Shown: piece after piece, positions 32,036-41,600 of the stretch
Layout of the letters: every line of letters begins with the position of its first letter
How positions within the stretch are numbered: the stretch's first letter is position 1
Assembly: GCF_017876405.1 (NCBI RefSeq)
Contig: NZ_JAGINW010000001.1
Location: 8,879,203 to 8,943,202 of the forward strand
Reading direction: 5' to 3'
Source: Kibdelosporangium banguiense
GTDB lineage: Bacteria; Actinomycetota; Actinomycetes; Mycobacteriales; Pseudonocardiaceae
Length of the DNA: 64,000 nt
Position numbers and translations under genes: made by a program
Notes under the pieces: model-generated
Seen by the model: the letters and a program-made list of their open reading frames with translations, nothing else
Database searches by the model: none
Told to the model about the DNA's origin: nothing

Positions 32036-32995
32036 ATGGACAACCCCTTGCCGGACTCGGCGGCGGCCTCTTGCGGAGGCGAGCCGCCGGATCCGGTGAC
32101 CGGCACCGCGACACAGGTGTTCAACGACCACCGTGAGCTGCTTTTCTCCATTGTCTACAACATGCTCGGCACTGTCGCCGACACCGAGGATGTACTGCAG
32201 GAGACCTGGCTGTCGTGGACGGCCCGAAACCAGGGACCGGGCGCGGAACGGATCGACCACCCACGCGCCTACCTGGTGCGGATCGCGGTGAACCGGGCGC
32301 TGGCGCACCAGGCCATCCTCAACCGCCGCCGCGAGACCTACGTCGGGTCATGGCTGCCTGAACCGCTCGTCAGTCCCCTCACCGACGCTCCGGTCCCCCA
32401 CGACGGCGCCGATGCGGCACTGCGCGCCGAGTCAGTGTCGATGGCGCTGCTGGTGATCCTGGAAACCCTTACGCCGCTTGAACGCGGAGTGTTCGTCCTG
32501 CACGAGGTGTTCGGCTACGCCCACACCGAGATCGCGGAAATCCTCGGCCGCAGCCCCGCGGCGATTCGCCAGCTCGCCCATCGCGCCCGCGAGCACGTCC
32601 ATGCCCGGCGTCCTCGCTACGAGCCCGACCCGCACGTCCGGCAGCAGGTGACCGAACGGTTCATGGCCGCCGCGATCGGCGGTGACCTGGACGCCCTCCT
32701 GGAGATCCTGGCGCCCGACGTGACCCTGTGGGGCGACGGCGGCGGCCAGGTTCAGGCAGCCGGGGGGCCGCTGCGGGGCCGGGACGAGGTGGCTCGCCTG
32801 ATCGCCGATATCGGCCCCAGCACGGGCAAGGGCCTCGACATCGCCTACCGCAGCGTCAACGGCGACCCGTCAGCGTTGCTGTTCGCCGGTGGCACCCCCT
32901 ACGCCGTCATCGTCCTCGATCTCACTCCGGACGGCGACCAGGTGTGCGGGATCTACGCCGTGTCCGATCCGGACAAGCTCTCTCACGTCGACTGA
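32036..32995 (+). CDS. ECF41-type sigma factor with SnoaL-like C-terminal domain
   Basis: A 319-residue sigma factor of the ECF41 (SigJ-like) group: sigma-2 at about 25-95 (FNDHRELLFSIVYNMLG), sigma-4 at about 130-185 (FGYAHTEIAEILGRSPAAIRQLAHRA), and a SnoaL-like C-terminal extension (about 195-319). The hallmark motifs are present with small changes: WLPEPL (about 106), DGGGQ (about 234, usually DGGGK) and DPDKL (about 311, usually NPDKL). In ECF41 the extension replaces a separate anti-sigma factor and controls activity. ATG 32036 has a GGAAGG site. The MMPL gene follows 17 bases after the stop; it may be a target. Confidence 0.93.
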   Translation: MDNPLPDSAAASCGGEPPDPVTGTATQVFNDHRELLFSIVYNMLGTVADTEDVLQETWLSWTARNQGPGAERIDHPRAYLVRIAVNRALAHQAILNRRRETYVGSWLPEPLVSPLTDAPVPHDGADAALRAESVSMALLVILETLTPLERGVFVLHEVFGYAHTEIAEILGRSPAAIRQLAHRAREHVHARRPRYEPDPHVRQQVTERFMAAAIGGDLDALLEILAPDVTLWGDGGGQVQAAGGPLRGRDEVARLIADIGPSTGKGLDIAYRSVNGDPSALLFAGGTPYAVIVLDLTPDGDQVCGIYAVSDPDKLSHVD

Positions 32996-33012
32996 CCATC
33001 AAGGACAATCAA

Positions 33013-35139
33013 GTGCGGAAAATTGCGTCCCTGCCCAGTGGCAGGGTGGCGAAATGGGTCGTCGTCGCCCTCTGGATCGCTCTGCTGATCCCGGCCGTCA
33101 TGCTGGCCGGCAGGCTCGGTGACGTCGAGGAGAACGACAATTCGGCCTGGCTGCCCGGCAACGCGGAGTCGACCAAGGTCGTCGACCGGGCCACGAGGTT
33201 CCAGCCCGCCGACACCGTGCCCGCGATCGTGGTCTACGACCGGCCGGCGGGCATCACCCCCGCCGACATGACCAAGGCCCAAGCCGACGCTGAGGCCTTC
33301 GAGGGTGTCGAAGGCGTCGTGGGGCAGCCGCAGGGTCCCACGACGGCCGAGGACGGCAAGGCCATCCAGACCGTGGTCCAGGTACGCAAGGACAAGGAAG
33401 GCTGGGAAGGGATCGGCCGGGTGGTCGACGCGATGACCGAGGTCGGTCAGCGCAACGCCGACGGCCTCGGGTTCCACATCACCGGACCGGCCGGTCACGC
33501 GTCCGACTCGATCAAGGCCTTCAGCTCGGGAGGCGACCTGACCGTGATCACCGCGTTGGTGGTGGTCGCCATTCTGCTGCTCACCTACCGCAGCCCATGG
33601 CTGCCACTGCTACCGCTGGTGACCGCAGGCGCCGCCCTGATGACGTCGGAGGCAGTGATCTATCTGCTGGCGGAGAACGCCGGGCTCACCGTCAACAAGC
33701 AGACCAGCTTCATCCTGACCGTGCTGGTGTTCGGCGCCGCCACTGACTACGCGTTGCTGCTCACCTCACGGTATCGGGAGGAGCTACGGCGCCACGAGGA
33801 CCGGCACAAGGCGATGGCGGAGGCCCTGCGCCGCTCCGGTCCCGCGATCATCGCCAGCGCCGCGACCGTCGCGGTCAGCCTGATGCTGCTGATGCTGGCC
33901 ACCCTCAACTCCACGCAGGGGCTCGGCCCGGCCAGTGCCATCGGCATCCTCGTCGGGCTGCTCGCCATGGTCACTCTGATGCCGGCCCTGCTGGTCATCT
34001 GCGACCGCTGGGTCTTCTGGCCGGTGAAGCCGGCGTACGGATCGGCCGGCCCTGCAAAGCAGGGCATCTGGACCAAGGTCGGCGCCGCTGTCTCCGACCG
34101 GCCCCGGATCGTGTGGATCGGCACCGCGCTCGTTCTCGGCGTCATGGTGCTCGGGGCATTGGGGCTCAAGGCCGACGGGCTGTCGGCGAAGGACCAGTTC
34201 ACCGGCAAGCCGCAGATGGCCGTCGGTGAGGAGATCCACTCCAGGCATTTCCCAGCCGGTGCGGGTGACCCCATCTACGTCGTGGCCAAGGCCGCCTCGG
34301 CCGAGCAGGTGCGGATCGCACTGTCCGGCGTGCCCGGAATCGCCGGCGTCTCGCCGCCGATGGTCAAGAACGGCGAGGCCATCATGCTCGGGGAGCTCAA
34401 GGACGCTCCCAGCAGCACGGCCGCCATAAGCACTGTCGAGCAGGCCAGAACCGCGGTCCACAAGATCGAGGGCGCGGACGCCGAGGTCGGCGGCAACACG
34501 GCAATCCTGCTCGATACGCAGCAAGCGGCCACCCGCGACGCCGAGGTGATCATCCCCATCGTGCTGCTCGTGGTGTTCCTCATCCTCGCGCTGCTGTTGC
34601 GCGCGATCGTCGCGCCGCTGCTGCTCATGGCCACAGTGGTGCTGTCGTTCGGAGCAGCCCTCGGTGTGAGCAGCCTGGTGTTCGACCACGTGTTCCAGTT
34701 CGCCGGGGCGGAGGCCTCGTTCCCGCTGCTGACGTTCGTGTTCCTGGTCGCACTCGGCGTCGACTACAACATCTTCCTGGTCACCCGGGTACGGGAAGAC
34801 GCGCTGCTGCACGGCACCCGGCGCGGTGCGCTGACAGGCCTGTCCGCCACCGGGGGTGTGATCACCTCGGCGGGTCTGGTGCTGGCCGGCACCTTCGCGG
34901 CGATGGCCTCGCTACCGCTGGTGTTCGCGGCTGAACTCGGGTTCGCGGTGGCGTTCGGCGTCCTGCTGGACACCATGGTCGTCCGCTCCGTGCTGGTCAC
35001 CGCGCTGACCCTGGATGTGGGCCGATGGATGTGGTGGCCCGGCAAACTGTTCAGGCAGCACGACGATCCCCGGCCGCAGGCGGGCAGGCCCGATCACGAA
35101 CCGGCTTCCGCACGTTTGCATGATCGTGCAAGTCATTGA
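33013..35139 (+). CDS. MMPL-family (RND-type) membrane transporter
   Basis: A 708-residue transporter with 12 expected membrane segments: one near the N-terminus (KWVVVALWIALLIPAVMLAG), an extracytoplasmic loop (about 40-170), a block of membrane segments (about 175-340), a second loop (about 375-510) and a second block (about 515-690). VFGAATDYALLLTSRYREEL and FLVALGVDYNIFLVTRVRED contain the Asp-Tyr pairs that carry protons in MmpL3-like proteins. GTG 33013 has AAGGA seven bases upstream. It lies 17 bases after the ECF41 sigma factor gene. The substrate may be a lipid or drug. Confidence 0.93.
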   Translation: MRKIASLPSGRVAKWVVVALWIALLIPAVMLAGRLGDVEENDNSAWLPGNAESTKVVDRATRFQPADTVPAIVVYDRPAGITPADMTKAQADAEAFEGVEGVVGQPQGPTTAEDGKAIQTVVQVRKDKEGWEGIGRVVDAMTEVGQRNADGLGFHITGPAGHASDSIKAFSSGGDLTVITALVVVAILLLTYRSPWLPLLPLVTAGAALMTSEAVIYLLAENAGLTVNKQTSFILTVLVFGAATDYALLLTSRYREELRRHEDRHKAMAEALRRSGPAIIASAATVAVSLMLLMLATLNSTQGLGPASAIGILVGLLAMVTLMPALLVICDRWVFWPVKPAYGSAGPAKQGIWTKVGAAVSDRPRIVWIGTALVLGVMVLGALGLKADGLSAKDQFTGKPQMAVGEEIHSRHFPAGAGDPIYVVAKAASAEQVRIALSGVPGIAGVSPPMVKNGEAIMLGELKDAPSSTAAISTVEQARTAVHKIEGADAEVGGNTAILLDTQQAATRDAEVIIPIVLLVVFLILALLLRAIVAPLLLMATVVLSFGAALGVSSLVFDHVFQFAGAEASFPLLTFVFLVALGVDYNIFLVTRVREDALLHGTRRGALTGLSATGGVITSAGLVLAGTFAAMASLPLVFAAELGFAVAFGVLLDTMVVRSVLVTALTLDVGRWMWWPGKLFRQHDDPRPQAGRPDHEPASARLHDRASH

Positions 35140-35212
35140 CATGCGACGGTGCTCCGTGAAATCTCCGTTCGCCGGGAGGGGCGGCTATTCCACCAAGAAC
35201 GGGGATGCGTAG

Positions 35213-37474
35213 ATGCGCAAGAGAACACTGCTTGTGGCAGTGGTCATGCTGGGCACCGTCAGCCAAGTGCCGCAGGCGGCGGGGGCGACCAGGACGGAGA
35301 TAGCCGGGGCGTCACCGACCTCGCCGGCGTTGCTCCTGAGCGGGGACTCCGTCGCCTACAACCCGGCCGGGGACCCGCCGACGTGGTACGCGACCGCGGA
35401 AGCCTACGACTCGGGGACCGCCGCGTCTCCGACGAGATCCGTGTTCGGCGGGTACGTCAACCACTACGACGCTGACGGTTCCTCGCAGAACGGTCAACTG
35501 GTCTCGACCGACGGCGGCCAGACATTCAGCACATCCACGCAGCAGGGGTTCGAAGCCAGCGCGAGGCTCATGGACGGCCGGGTCATCGACGCACAGTTCC
35601 TTGGCCAGACCTCGGATTCGTTGCAGCAGCGCCGTCTTGTCATGCGCTACTCGAGCAATGACGGTGCGACGTTCCCGGCCACGGTGACCGCGCCGGTCAA
35701 CATCGCGCCGCAGAGGTTCCTCGCCGACAGCGCCAACTTCTATCCCACGTCGATGATCCAGGTGCCCAACGGGCCGCTGCTGATGGCGGGGTACGCGAAC
35801 CTGCAGACCGGCGGCATTTCCGCGCTGCTCATGCAGAGCACCGACGCCGGGCAGTCCTGGACGTTACGCAACACGATCGCCCAGGGCACGTCCGCTCGTA
35901 CCTACTCCGAGACGACCATCGCCCTGAACTCCGACGGGGACCTGCTGGCGGTGAGCCGGTCGTCCACCTACGACAACCTGTGGATACAGCGGTCCACCGA
36001 CCTCGGGGAGAACTGGACCGGTGCGCTGCGGGCGATCCCCGAGTTCGCCGCCGACTCCGCGGGCAACCGCCCCTTCGGCCGGATCAACCCCCGGCTCGCG
36101 CTGCTGCCGAACGGGATCCTGGCCCTGGTCGCCGGCCGGCCGGACAACCACATCGCGTTGTCCTACGACGGCAAAGGCACCTCGTGGAACATCAAGAAAA
36201 TGTTCTACGACAACCATTCGAAGAACGACCCGCAGAACCTGAACGAGGGCACCAGCGGCAACGCGGACTTCGCCTGGACGGAGGCCAACCGCGCCGTACT
36301 GCTGGCCGACAGCTGTCACGCCATCACCTTCCAGGGCGCGCACTACAACAAGTGCACCTGGCACAACGCCCCGATGTCCGGTGGTACCACGGAGTTCCAG
36401 ATCAAACGCGTCATGGCCGACATCCTGACCGCCGACACGGGCAAGATCGACCTCGCCGGGAAGGCGCAGCTGAGCGGTGATCTGGCCGCGGTCGCGGGGC
36501 ACAGCAGGACAGGCCTGCGCGGCGCGGTCGACGGCAGCACCGAACTGTGGTCGAGCGCGATCAAACAAGGCGATTCGGGCACGTTCGACATGGCCCTCGA
36601 CCGTCAGTACACGCTGTCCAAGGTCGGTCTGAGCCTGGCGCTCGGCGGTACGCAGAGTGCGACCGTACAGACCAAATTGGACGCGGGCGACGCCTGGCAG
36701 GACTGGTACACAGTGAACAACCAGGAAAGCCAGGCACTGCGGTATGCCTCCGTCACGCCAAGGAAAGCCCAGTACGTGCGGGTGGTGACCGGTGCCGCGT
36801 CGTACTGCCCGCCTGGGGTGGCCGCGCCGTGCAGCATGCTCAACGAGGTCGAACTGTTCGCCAACGACGTGGACTCGTTCGAGAACGACCCGGTCAACGG
36901 CATTCCCCGCGGGTACTCCCTGGACTACACAGTGGACGATCAGGGCAAGGGCCACCAGGGCGTGTGGGTCACGACCGCGACGGGTGGCAGCGGCAGCAGC
37001 CGTGCGCTGTTCATCAGGGACGACACCTCCCAGCACCGGCCCGCAGTGCGCCGGGTCGACTCGTCCAGCGCCGTCAAGACGGTGGAATTCCGGTTCCGTC
37101 CGCAGCAGTGGCGGACGGCCGGCCCTGCCTCGAGCATGCTGTTCGACCTGCTGGGCACACCGGTCAACGGTGTGCGGCAACAGGCCTACCACTTCGCACT
37201 CTGGTCCGACGGCACGATCCGCTACTACTCCAACGGATGGAAGCAGGTCGGCACCGGACGGGCGTTCGATCCGTCCACCGCCCTGTGGTCGACCATCAAG
37301 GTCAGGGCCACCACGACTCAGGCCACCGTCACAGTCAACGGCGTGACGATCGGGACCGCGCCCCGCACCGACGGCGCGACCAGCAACCTGACCGGGCACG
37401 AGTTCTCCGCCAGCAGCACACCTGACGCCGACGAGACATTCATCGTGGACGACGTCTACACAAGCAACAGCTGA
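35213..37474 (+). CDS. Secreted sialidase-fold (BNR/Asp-box) protein with C-terminal carbohydrate-binding domains
   Basis: A 753-residue exported protein with a signal peptide of about 25 residues ending QAAGA. The first 400 residues form a sialidase-type beta-propeller with Asp-box-like repeats: STDGGQTF (about 99), SNDGATF (about 148), STDAGQSW (about 209) and STDLGENW (about 261). About 415-560 resembles a discoidin (F5/8C) domain (VDGSTELWSSAIKQGD, then YVRVVTGAASYC ... MLNEVELFA), and about 565-753 resembles a LamG/jelly-roll domain. I could not place a sialidase Arg triad with certainty, so exo-glycosidase or lectin are both possible. A terminator follows the stop. The 73-base gap before it holds TTGCA/TGCAA (35116-35131). 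Confidence 0.78.
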   Translation: MRKRTLLVAVVMLGTVSQVPQAAGATRTEIAGASPTSPALLLSGDSVAYNPAGDPPTWYATAEAYDSGTAASPTRSVFGGYVNHYDADGSSQNGQLVSTDGGQTFSTSTQQGFEASARLMDGRVIDAQFLGQTSDSLQQRRLVMRYSSNDGATFPATVTAPVNIAPQRFLADSANFYPTSMIQVPNGPLLMAGYANLQTGGISALLMQSTDAGQSWTLRNTIAQGTSARTYSETTIALNSDGDLLAVSRSSTYDNLWIQRSTDLGENWTGALRAIPEFAADSAGNRPFGRINPRLALLPNGILALVAGRPDNHIALSYDGKGTSWNIKKMFYDNHSKNDPQNLNEGTSGNADFAWTEANRAVLLADSCHAITFQGAHYNKCTWHNAPMSGGTTEFQIKRVMADILTADTGKIDLAGKAQLSGDLAAVAGHSRTGLRGAVDGSTELWSSAIKQGDSGTFDMALDRQYTLSKVGLSLALGGTQSATVQTKLDAGDAWQDWYTVNNQESQALRYASVTPRKAQYVRVVTGAASYCPPGVAAPCSMLNEVELFANDVDSFENDPVNGIPRGYSLDYTVDDQGKGHQGVWVTTATGGSGSSRALFIRDDTSQHRPAVRRVDSSSAVKTVEFRFRPQQWRTAGPASSMLFDLLGTPVNGVRQQAYHFALWSDGTIRYYSNGWKQVGTGRAFDPSTALWSTIKVRATTTQATVTVNGVTIGTAPRTDGATSNLTGHEFSASSTPDADETFIVDDVYTSNS

Positions 37475-37483
37475 GGATGATCC

Positions 37484-37516
37484 GATCCGTGGAAGGGCCT
37501 GGCTCTTCCACGGATC
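37484..37516 (+). terminator. Rho-independent-type terminator after the sialidase-fold gene
   Basis: GATCCGTGGAAG (37484-37495) and CTTCCACGGATC (37505-37516) pair perfectly over a nine-base loop, ten bases after the stop codon. Confidence 0.85.
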
Positions 37517-37662
37517 GCCACGACGCCCACAGGTACTTGCAGCTCAGCGAACCTGAGATCACCTGTTGTTGATCGAGTCTTGACCGACGGCCTAGTCTTT
37601 GGGACGAACGAAGCCTGGGGGCAGGCTGGCAGTGGTTCCTCTGACCGGTACTGGCGGGTGTC

Positions 37663-38631
37663 GTGCTGAAAATCTTCTTCACTCCTGACGATCTGACGAG
37701 AACCAGGATCTCCGCAGCGCCGCAGCCGATGTGGGAGACCGTGCTGAGCCTGCATCGGCTGCGTAAACGTGACAGCGGTATGGTCTTCGACGAGTGGCGG
37801 CGTGCGACCGTGGCCAAGGTGCCCTCGTCCACGCGGATGCTGACCGATCTGGTGCCCATGTCCGGGTACTACGCGGACTTCCTCACCCCGATGCCTGACG
37901 TGATCTCCCTCAACGAGGGGGTATCCGCCGTGCTCAGCACGCCGAGGCGGCGGCTGCTCACCGATGTGGCCACGCTGGCGGACGAGCGGCGGCTGCCGAC
38001 GTGGACCGCGGATCTCAGCGCTGGACGGCCCGACACGATGCGGCAGCTCGGCAAGGCCGTCGTGAACTACTTCGATGTCTGTCTGGCCGCGTACTGGCCG
38101 CAAGTGCGGACCGCGGTGGAACGGGAACGTGCCAGGCAGACCGCACTGCTCGCCAACGGTGGCCTGGAGGCGGTGCTGCGCGGGCTGCACCCGTCGGCTC
38201 GCTGGCAGTACCCGGTCCTGGAGATCGCGTACTCGGTCGACCGCGAGCTGCATCTGAAGGGCAGAGGCCTGCGTCTGGTGCCTTCGTTCTTCTGCATGGG
38301 CACGCCGACGACGTTCCGCGACGATGCGTTCGAACCCGCCCTGGTGTATCCGATCAGTCACGAGATGGGCTGGTCGCGGTCTGCGGAGACACCCCGCCCG
38401 CTGTCGGTTCTGCTTGGCCCGACCAGAGCCAAGGTGTTCGAGGCGATCGCCAAGAGTCCTTGCACCACAAGCGATCTGGCTCGACGGACGGGGACGACCG
38501 TATCGACGGCCAGCCGGCAGACCGCGGTGTTGCGGTCTGCCGGCCTGGTCACGAGCCGGCGCAATGGCCAGTCAGTGCTGCATTCGCTTACCTCACAAGG
38601 CCATCTGCTGCTTGCGGATCCGTCCGCCTGA
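37663..38631 (+). CDS. ArsR/winged-helix transcriptional regulator with N-terminal uncharacterised domain
   Basis: A 322-residue protein. The last 75 residues form an ArsR-type winged helix (LGPTRAKVFEAIAKSPCTTSDLARRTGTTVSTASRQTAVLRSAGLV in outline, about 248-293). The first 240 residues are not a domain I can name; they begin LKIFFTPDDLTRTRISAAPQPMWE, a pattern I associate with long ArsR-like regulators common in Streptomyces. GTG start. It converges with the RHS gene (six bases between stops). Its role is unknown; local control of the exoprotein genes is possible. Confidence 0.82.
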   Translation: MLKIFFTPDDLTRTRISAAPQPMWETVLSLHRLRKRDSGMVFDEWRRATVAKVPSSTRMLTDLVPMSGYYADFLTPMPDVISLNEGVSAVLSTPRRRLLTDVATLADERRLPTWTADLSAGRPDTMRQLGKAVVNYFDVCLAAYWPQVRTAVERERARQTALLANGGLEAVLRGLHPSARWQYPVLEIAYSVDRELHLKGRGLRLVPSFFCMGTPTTFRDDAFEPALVYPISHEMGWSRSAETPRPLSVLLGPTRAKVFEAIAKSPCTTSDLARRTGTTVSTASRQTAVLRSAGLVTSRRNGQSVLHSLTSQGHLLLADPSA

Positions 38632-38637
38632 ACGGCC

Positions 38638-41600
38638 TCAGGGGAGCTTGGCCACGGTCGGCGAGAAGCCCTTGAGGTTGTACTTGATCGCGTCGTAGGC
38701 GAGCAGCGTCGCGTCGGGGATCCTGAGCATGCTCAGCCCCAGCTCGTTCTTGACCACGGATTGATAGAACCGCTGGGTCGATCTGCCGCGTTGGCCGAAC
38801 TCGGCCGCACTGCTGAACTGACCCGCGCGGGCCGCCTTCAGACCCATCTCGAACTTCTTCGACATCCCGAAGGTCAGCACACCGGCACCTTCGATCGCGG
38901 CGGTGCCCCACTGCGGCCCCTTGGGATCCGCGAGCGCCACCACCATGTCGACCGCGCTCATACCCGCGGCGACCGCACCACACGGCACGCACCCGAACAT
39001 GGCGCCCACGCCGACACCGAGTTTCACCGCACCCCAGACCTTGCCGCCGGGCATGCTCTCCTTGCCGACCCACTTGGCTGCCTTCTTGGTGCCCTCCCAG
39101 GTGGCCTTGGCCGCCTTCTTCAGGTTGGTCGCGGCGGCCTTCCTGAAGCGGTCCCACTTCTTCTTGGTCGCCTCGATCCTCGGCTCGATGTGTTTCTTGT
39201 AGAACTTGCGCACCGAGTTGCCGGCGTTGTGCACGACCTTGCGGATGGTCTGCACGATCTTCTTGATCGACGGAATCTTCTTGAGCACGCTCTTGGTCAC
39301 CGCGATCGGGTCGGCGATGAACTTGCGGACCGAGTCGATCACGACCGGGGTGTACCTGGTGATCATCACGGTGACCGGCTGGATGATCGTCTTCACGATC
39401 GGCTGGAACACGACCTTGGTGATGGTCTTGAGGCTGAAGCCCCACTCGCCGTCCGGGTCCGCGTAGGTGACCGGGCTGTTGTTGCTGTAGGCGTACCCGT
39501 TGAGCTGCTGCGGGTCCATCTCGTCGATCACCGGGTCGACCGAGATGAACCGGCCCGTGGACCGGTCGTATTCCCTGGAGCCCAGATGCACCAGCCCGGT
39601 GCTCGGATCGTTGACGCCGTTGACGAACCCTCGCTCGCCAGGCCAGTTCGACGGTGCGGCACCGCGCAGGTCACCGTACGGAGTGATCCGACGGCGCTGC
39701 ACCGCTTGCGTGTCCGCGTCGATCGCGAGCTGACCAGTGTTGTTCCGGTCCGCCGTGATCCAGTTGACCTTCCCGTCCGCGTTACGCACAGCCACCACGT
39801 GGCCGGAATGGCTGTAGTACCGGACCGCGGACAGTGTGTTGCTGGAGCCAAGACGTACCTCGGTGGCGCCGAGGTACAGGGTCGTGCCGGTGTCGTCACG
39901 CCGGATGATCCGCTCACCGGTGGCGTCGTAGACGTAGGACGTGGTCTTGCCGTTCTCGGTGACCTTGGCCAGCTTGCCTTCCGCGTCCCACTCGAGGGCC
40001 TGTCCCTTGCGGGCGATGGTGTTCCCGGACTTGTCGTAGGCGTAGGAATCCACCTTGTTGCCCGTGGTGACCGAACGCAGGGTGTGCGGCTGCGGCTGGC
40101 CTGCGGGCGGGTAGGCGTAGACCGACGTGGTCGACTTGCCGTCCGCGGTGGTCTTGACCTCGCTGGACCTGTTGCCGGTCTTGTCGAACGTCCAGTTCAG
40201 CGCGTATGGGGCCGGACCGCCCTGGACCGCTGAGGCGCAATCGCCGTTCTGCGGCGTGAACGCGCTGGTCAGCCGGCGCAGGTAGTCATAGCCGAAGCAC
40301 TGGGTGTCGTTCTCGGCTGTGTCCGCGACCTTCAGGACGTTGCCGGCGGCGTCGTAGCTATAGGTCGCGTTGGACAGGTCGGTCGCGCTCGAGTCGCTCT
40401 GCACCACCGACTTCTTCAGCCTTCGCGTGCCGTCTTCGTACTCGAAGGTCTGCTTGACCGCCTTGCCGCCGGTGGACAGCGTGGCGCTCTCCATCTCACC
40501 GTACGGTGTGTACGTCGTCCCCTTCACATAGGAAGTCTTACCGTCCAAAGTGGTCGGCAGACCGAAACCGTTGTACCCGTAGGTCAGCGTCTCCTCAGCG
40601 AACCCGGCCACCGCGGGCAGGGTCTGCGTCTTGAGTTCACCGTGCGGGGTGTAGGTCGTGGCGAAGTCGTACGTTCCGGCCAGCTTGCCCTCGGACGCCG
40701 GAATCGTGATCCGGTTGCCCGTCGGTTTGCCAGTCGGGTCGTACCCGGTGACCTCGGTCTTGTACGCCGCGCCGTTCAAGTAGCGTGTCGACGAGGCCGG
40801 CATTCCAGCCGAGACGGTGTCGAATGTCCATTCGGCACGCTTGGTCCCGGTGACTGATCCCTCGTACACCGCGGTCTTCCGGCCGAGGTTGTCGTAGGTG
40901 TTGACCAGAACCGTGCCGCGAGCATCCTTTGTGGATGTCACGCGGTCGGCGTCGTCATAGCTGTACTCGACGTGCCCGAGATCCGGGTCATCGCTGGTGA
41001 TCTTCCGGCCGCGCAGGTCGTAGCTGTAGCGCCAGACGTTGTCGGCCGGGTCAGTGATGCTCAGCAGGTTGCCGTCGTCGTCATAGGTGTAACTCGTCTT
41101 GTCGTAGTCGCCGTCGAAGGTGTTTCCCTTGTACTGGCGCAGTTCGGTGACCCGGCCGTCGGCGTCCAGCAGCTGGGTCGTCGGCGTCTCTCCGTCGGGC
41201 GGGTCGACGTCGTACCGGTCGGCGGTCGTCCGGTAGGTGGTCCGCCATTTCTCGGCACCCTTGACCTTGAAGATCGACGCGGTCGGCCGGTCGGCACCGT
41301 CGTACTCGGTGACGGTCTGGGCCGGCAGCTCGCTCTCGACCGGCTTGAAGATCTCGAACCCGGGCGGCGCGTCGTTGATGTACGGCCCGTTCCGCTTGAC
41401 CTCCAGGCCCTTGGCGTCGTAGATGTGGTCGATGATCGTACGGCCACCACCCGGCGCGGGCGCCTGGGTCTGCCGCAGCTGCATGTTGCCGTCGTACAGC
41501 TCGTAGTCGGTGTCGTAGCTGCCGTCGGCCTGCAGGTCCTTGCTCATCACCACGTTCGCGCCGTTGTTGCGGAACAGGTACTCGGTGATCTCGTCGGCCG

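Noticed and set aside
35864..37399. A 511-codon minus-strand frame opposite the sialidase-fold gene
   Set aside because: It is a shadow without domains; the plus-strand gene has a signal peptide and repeats.
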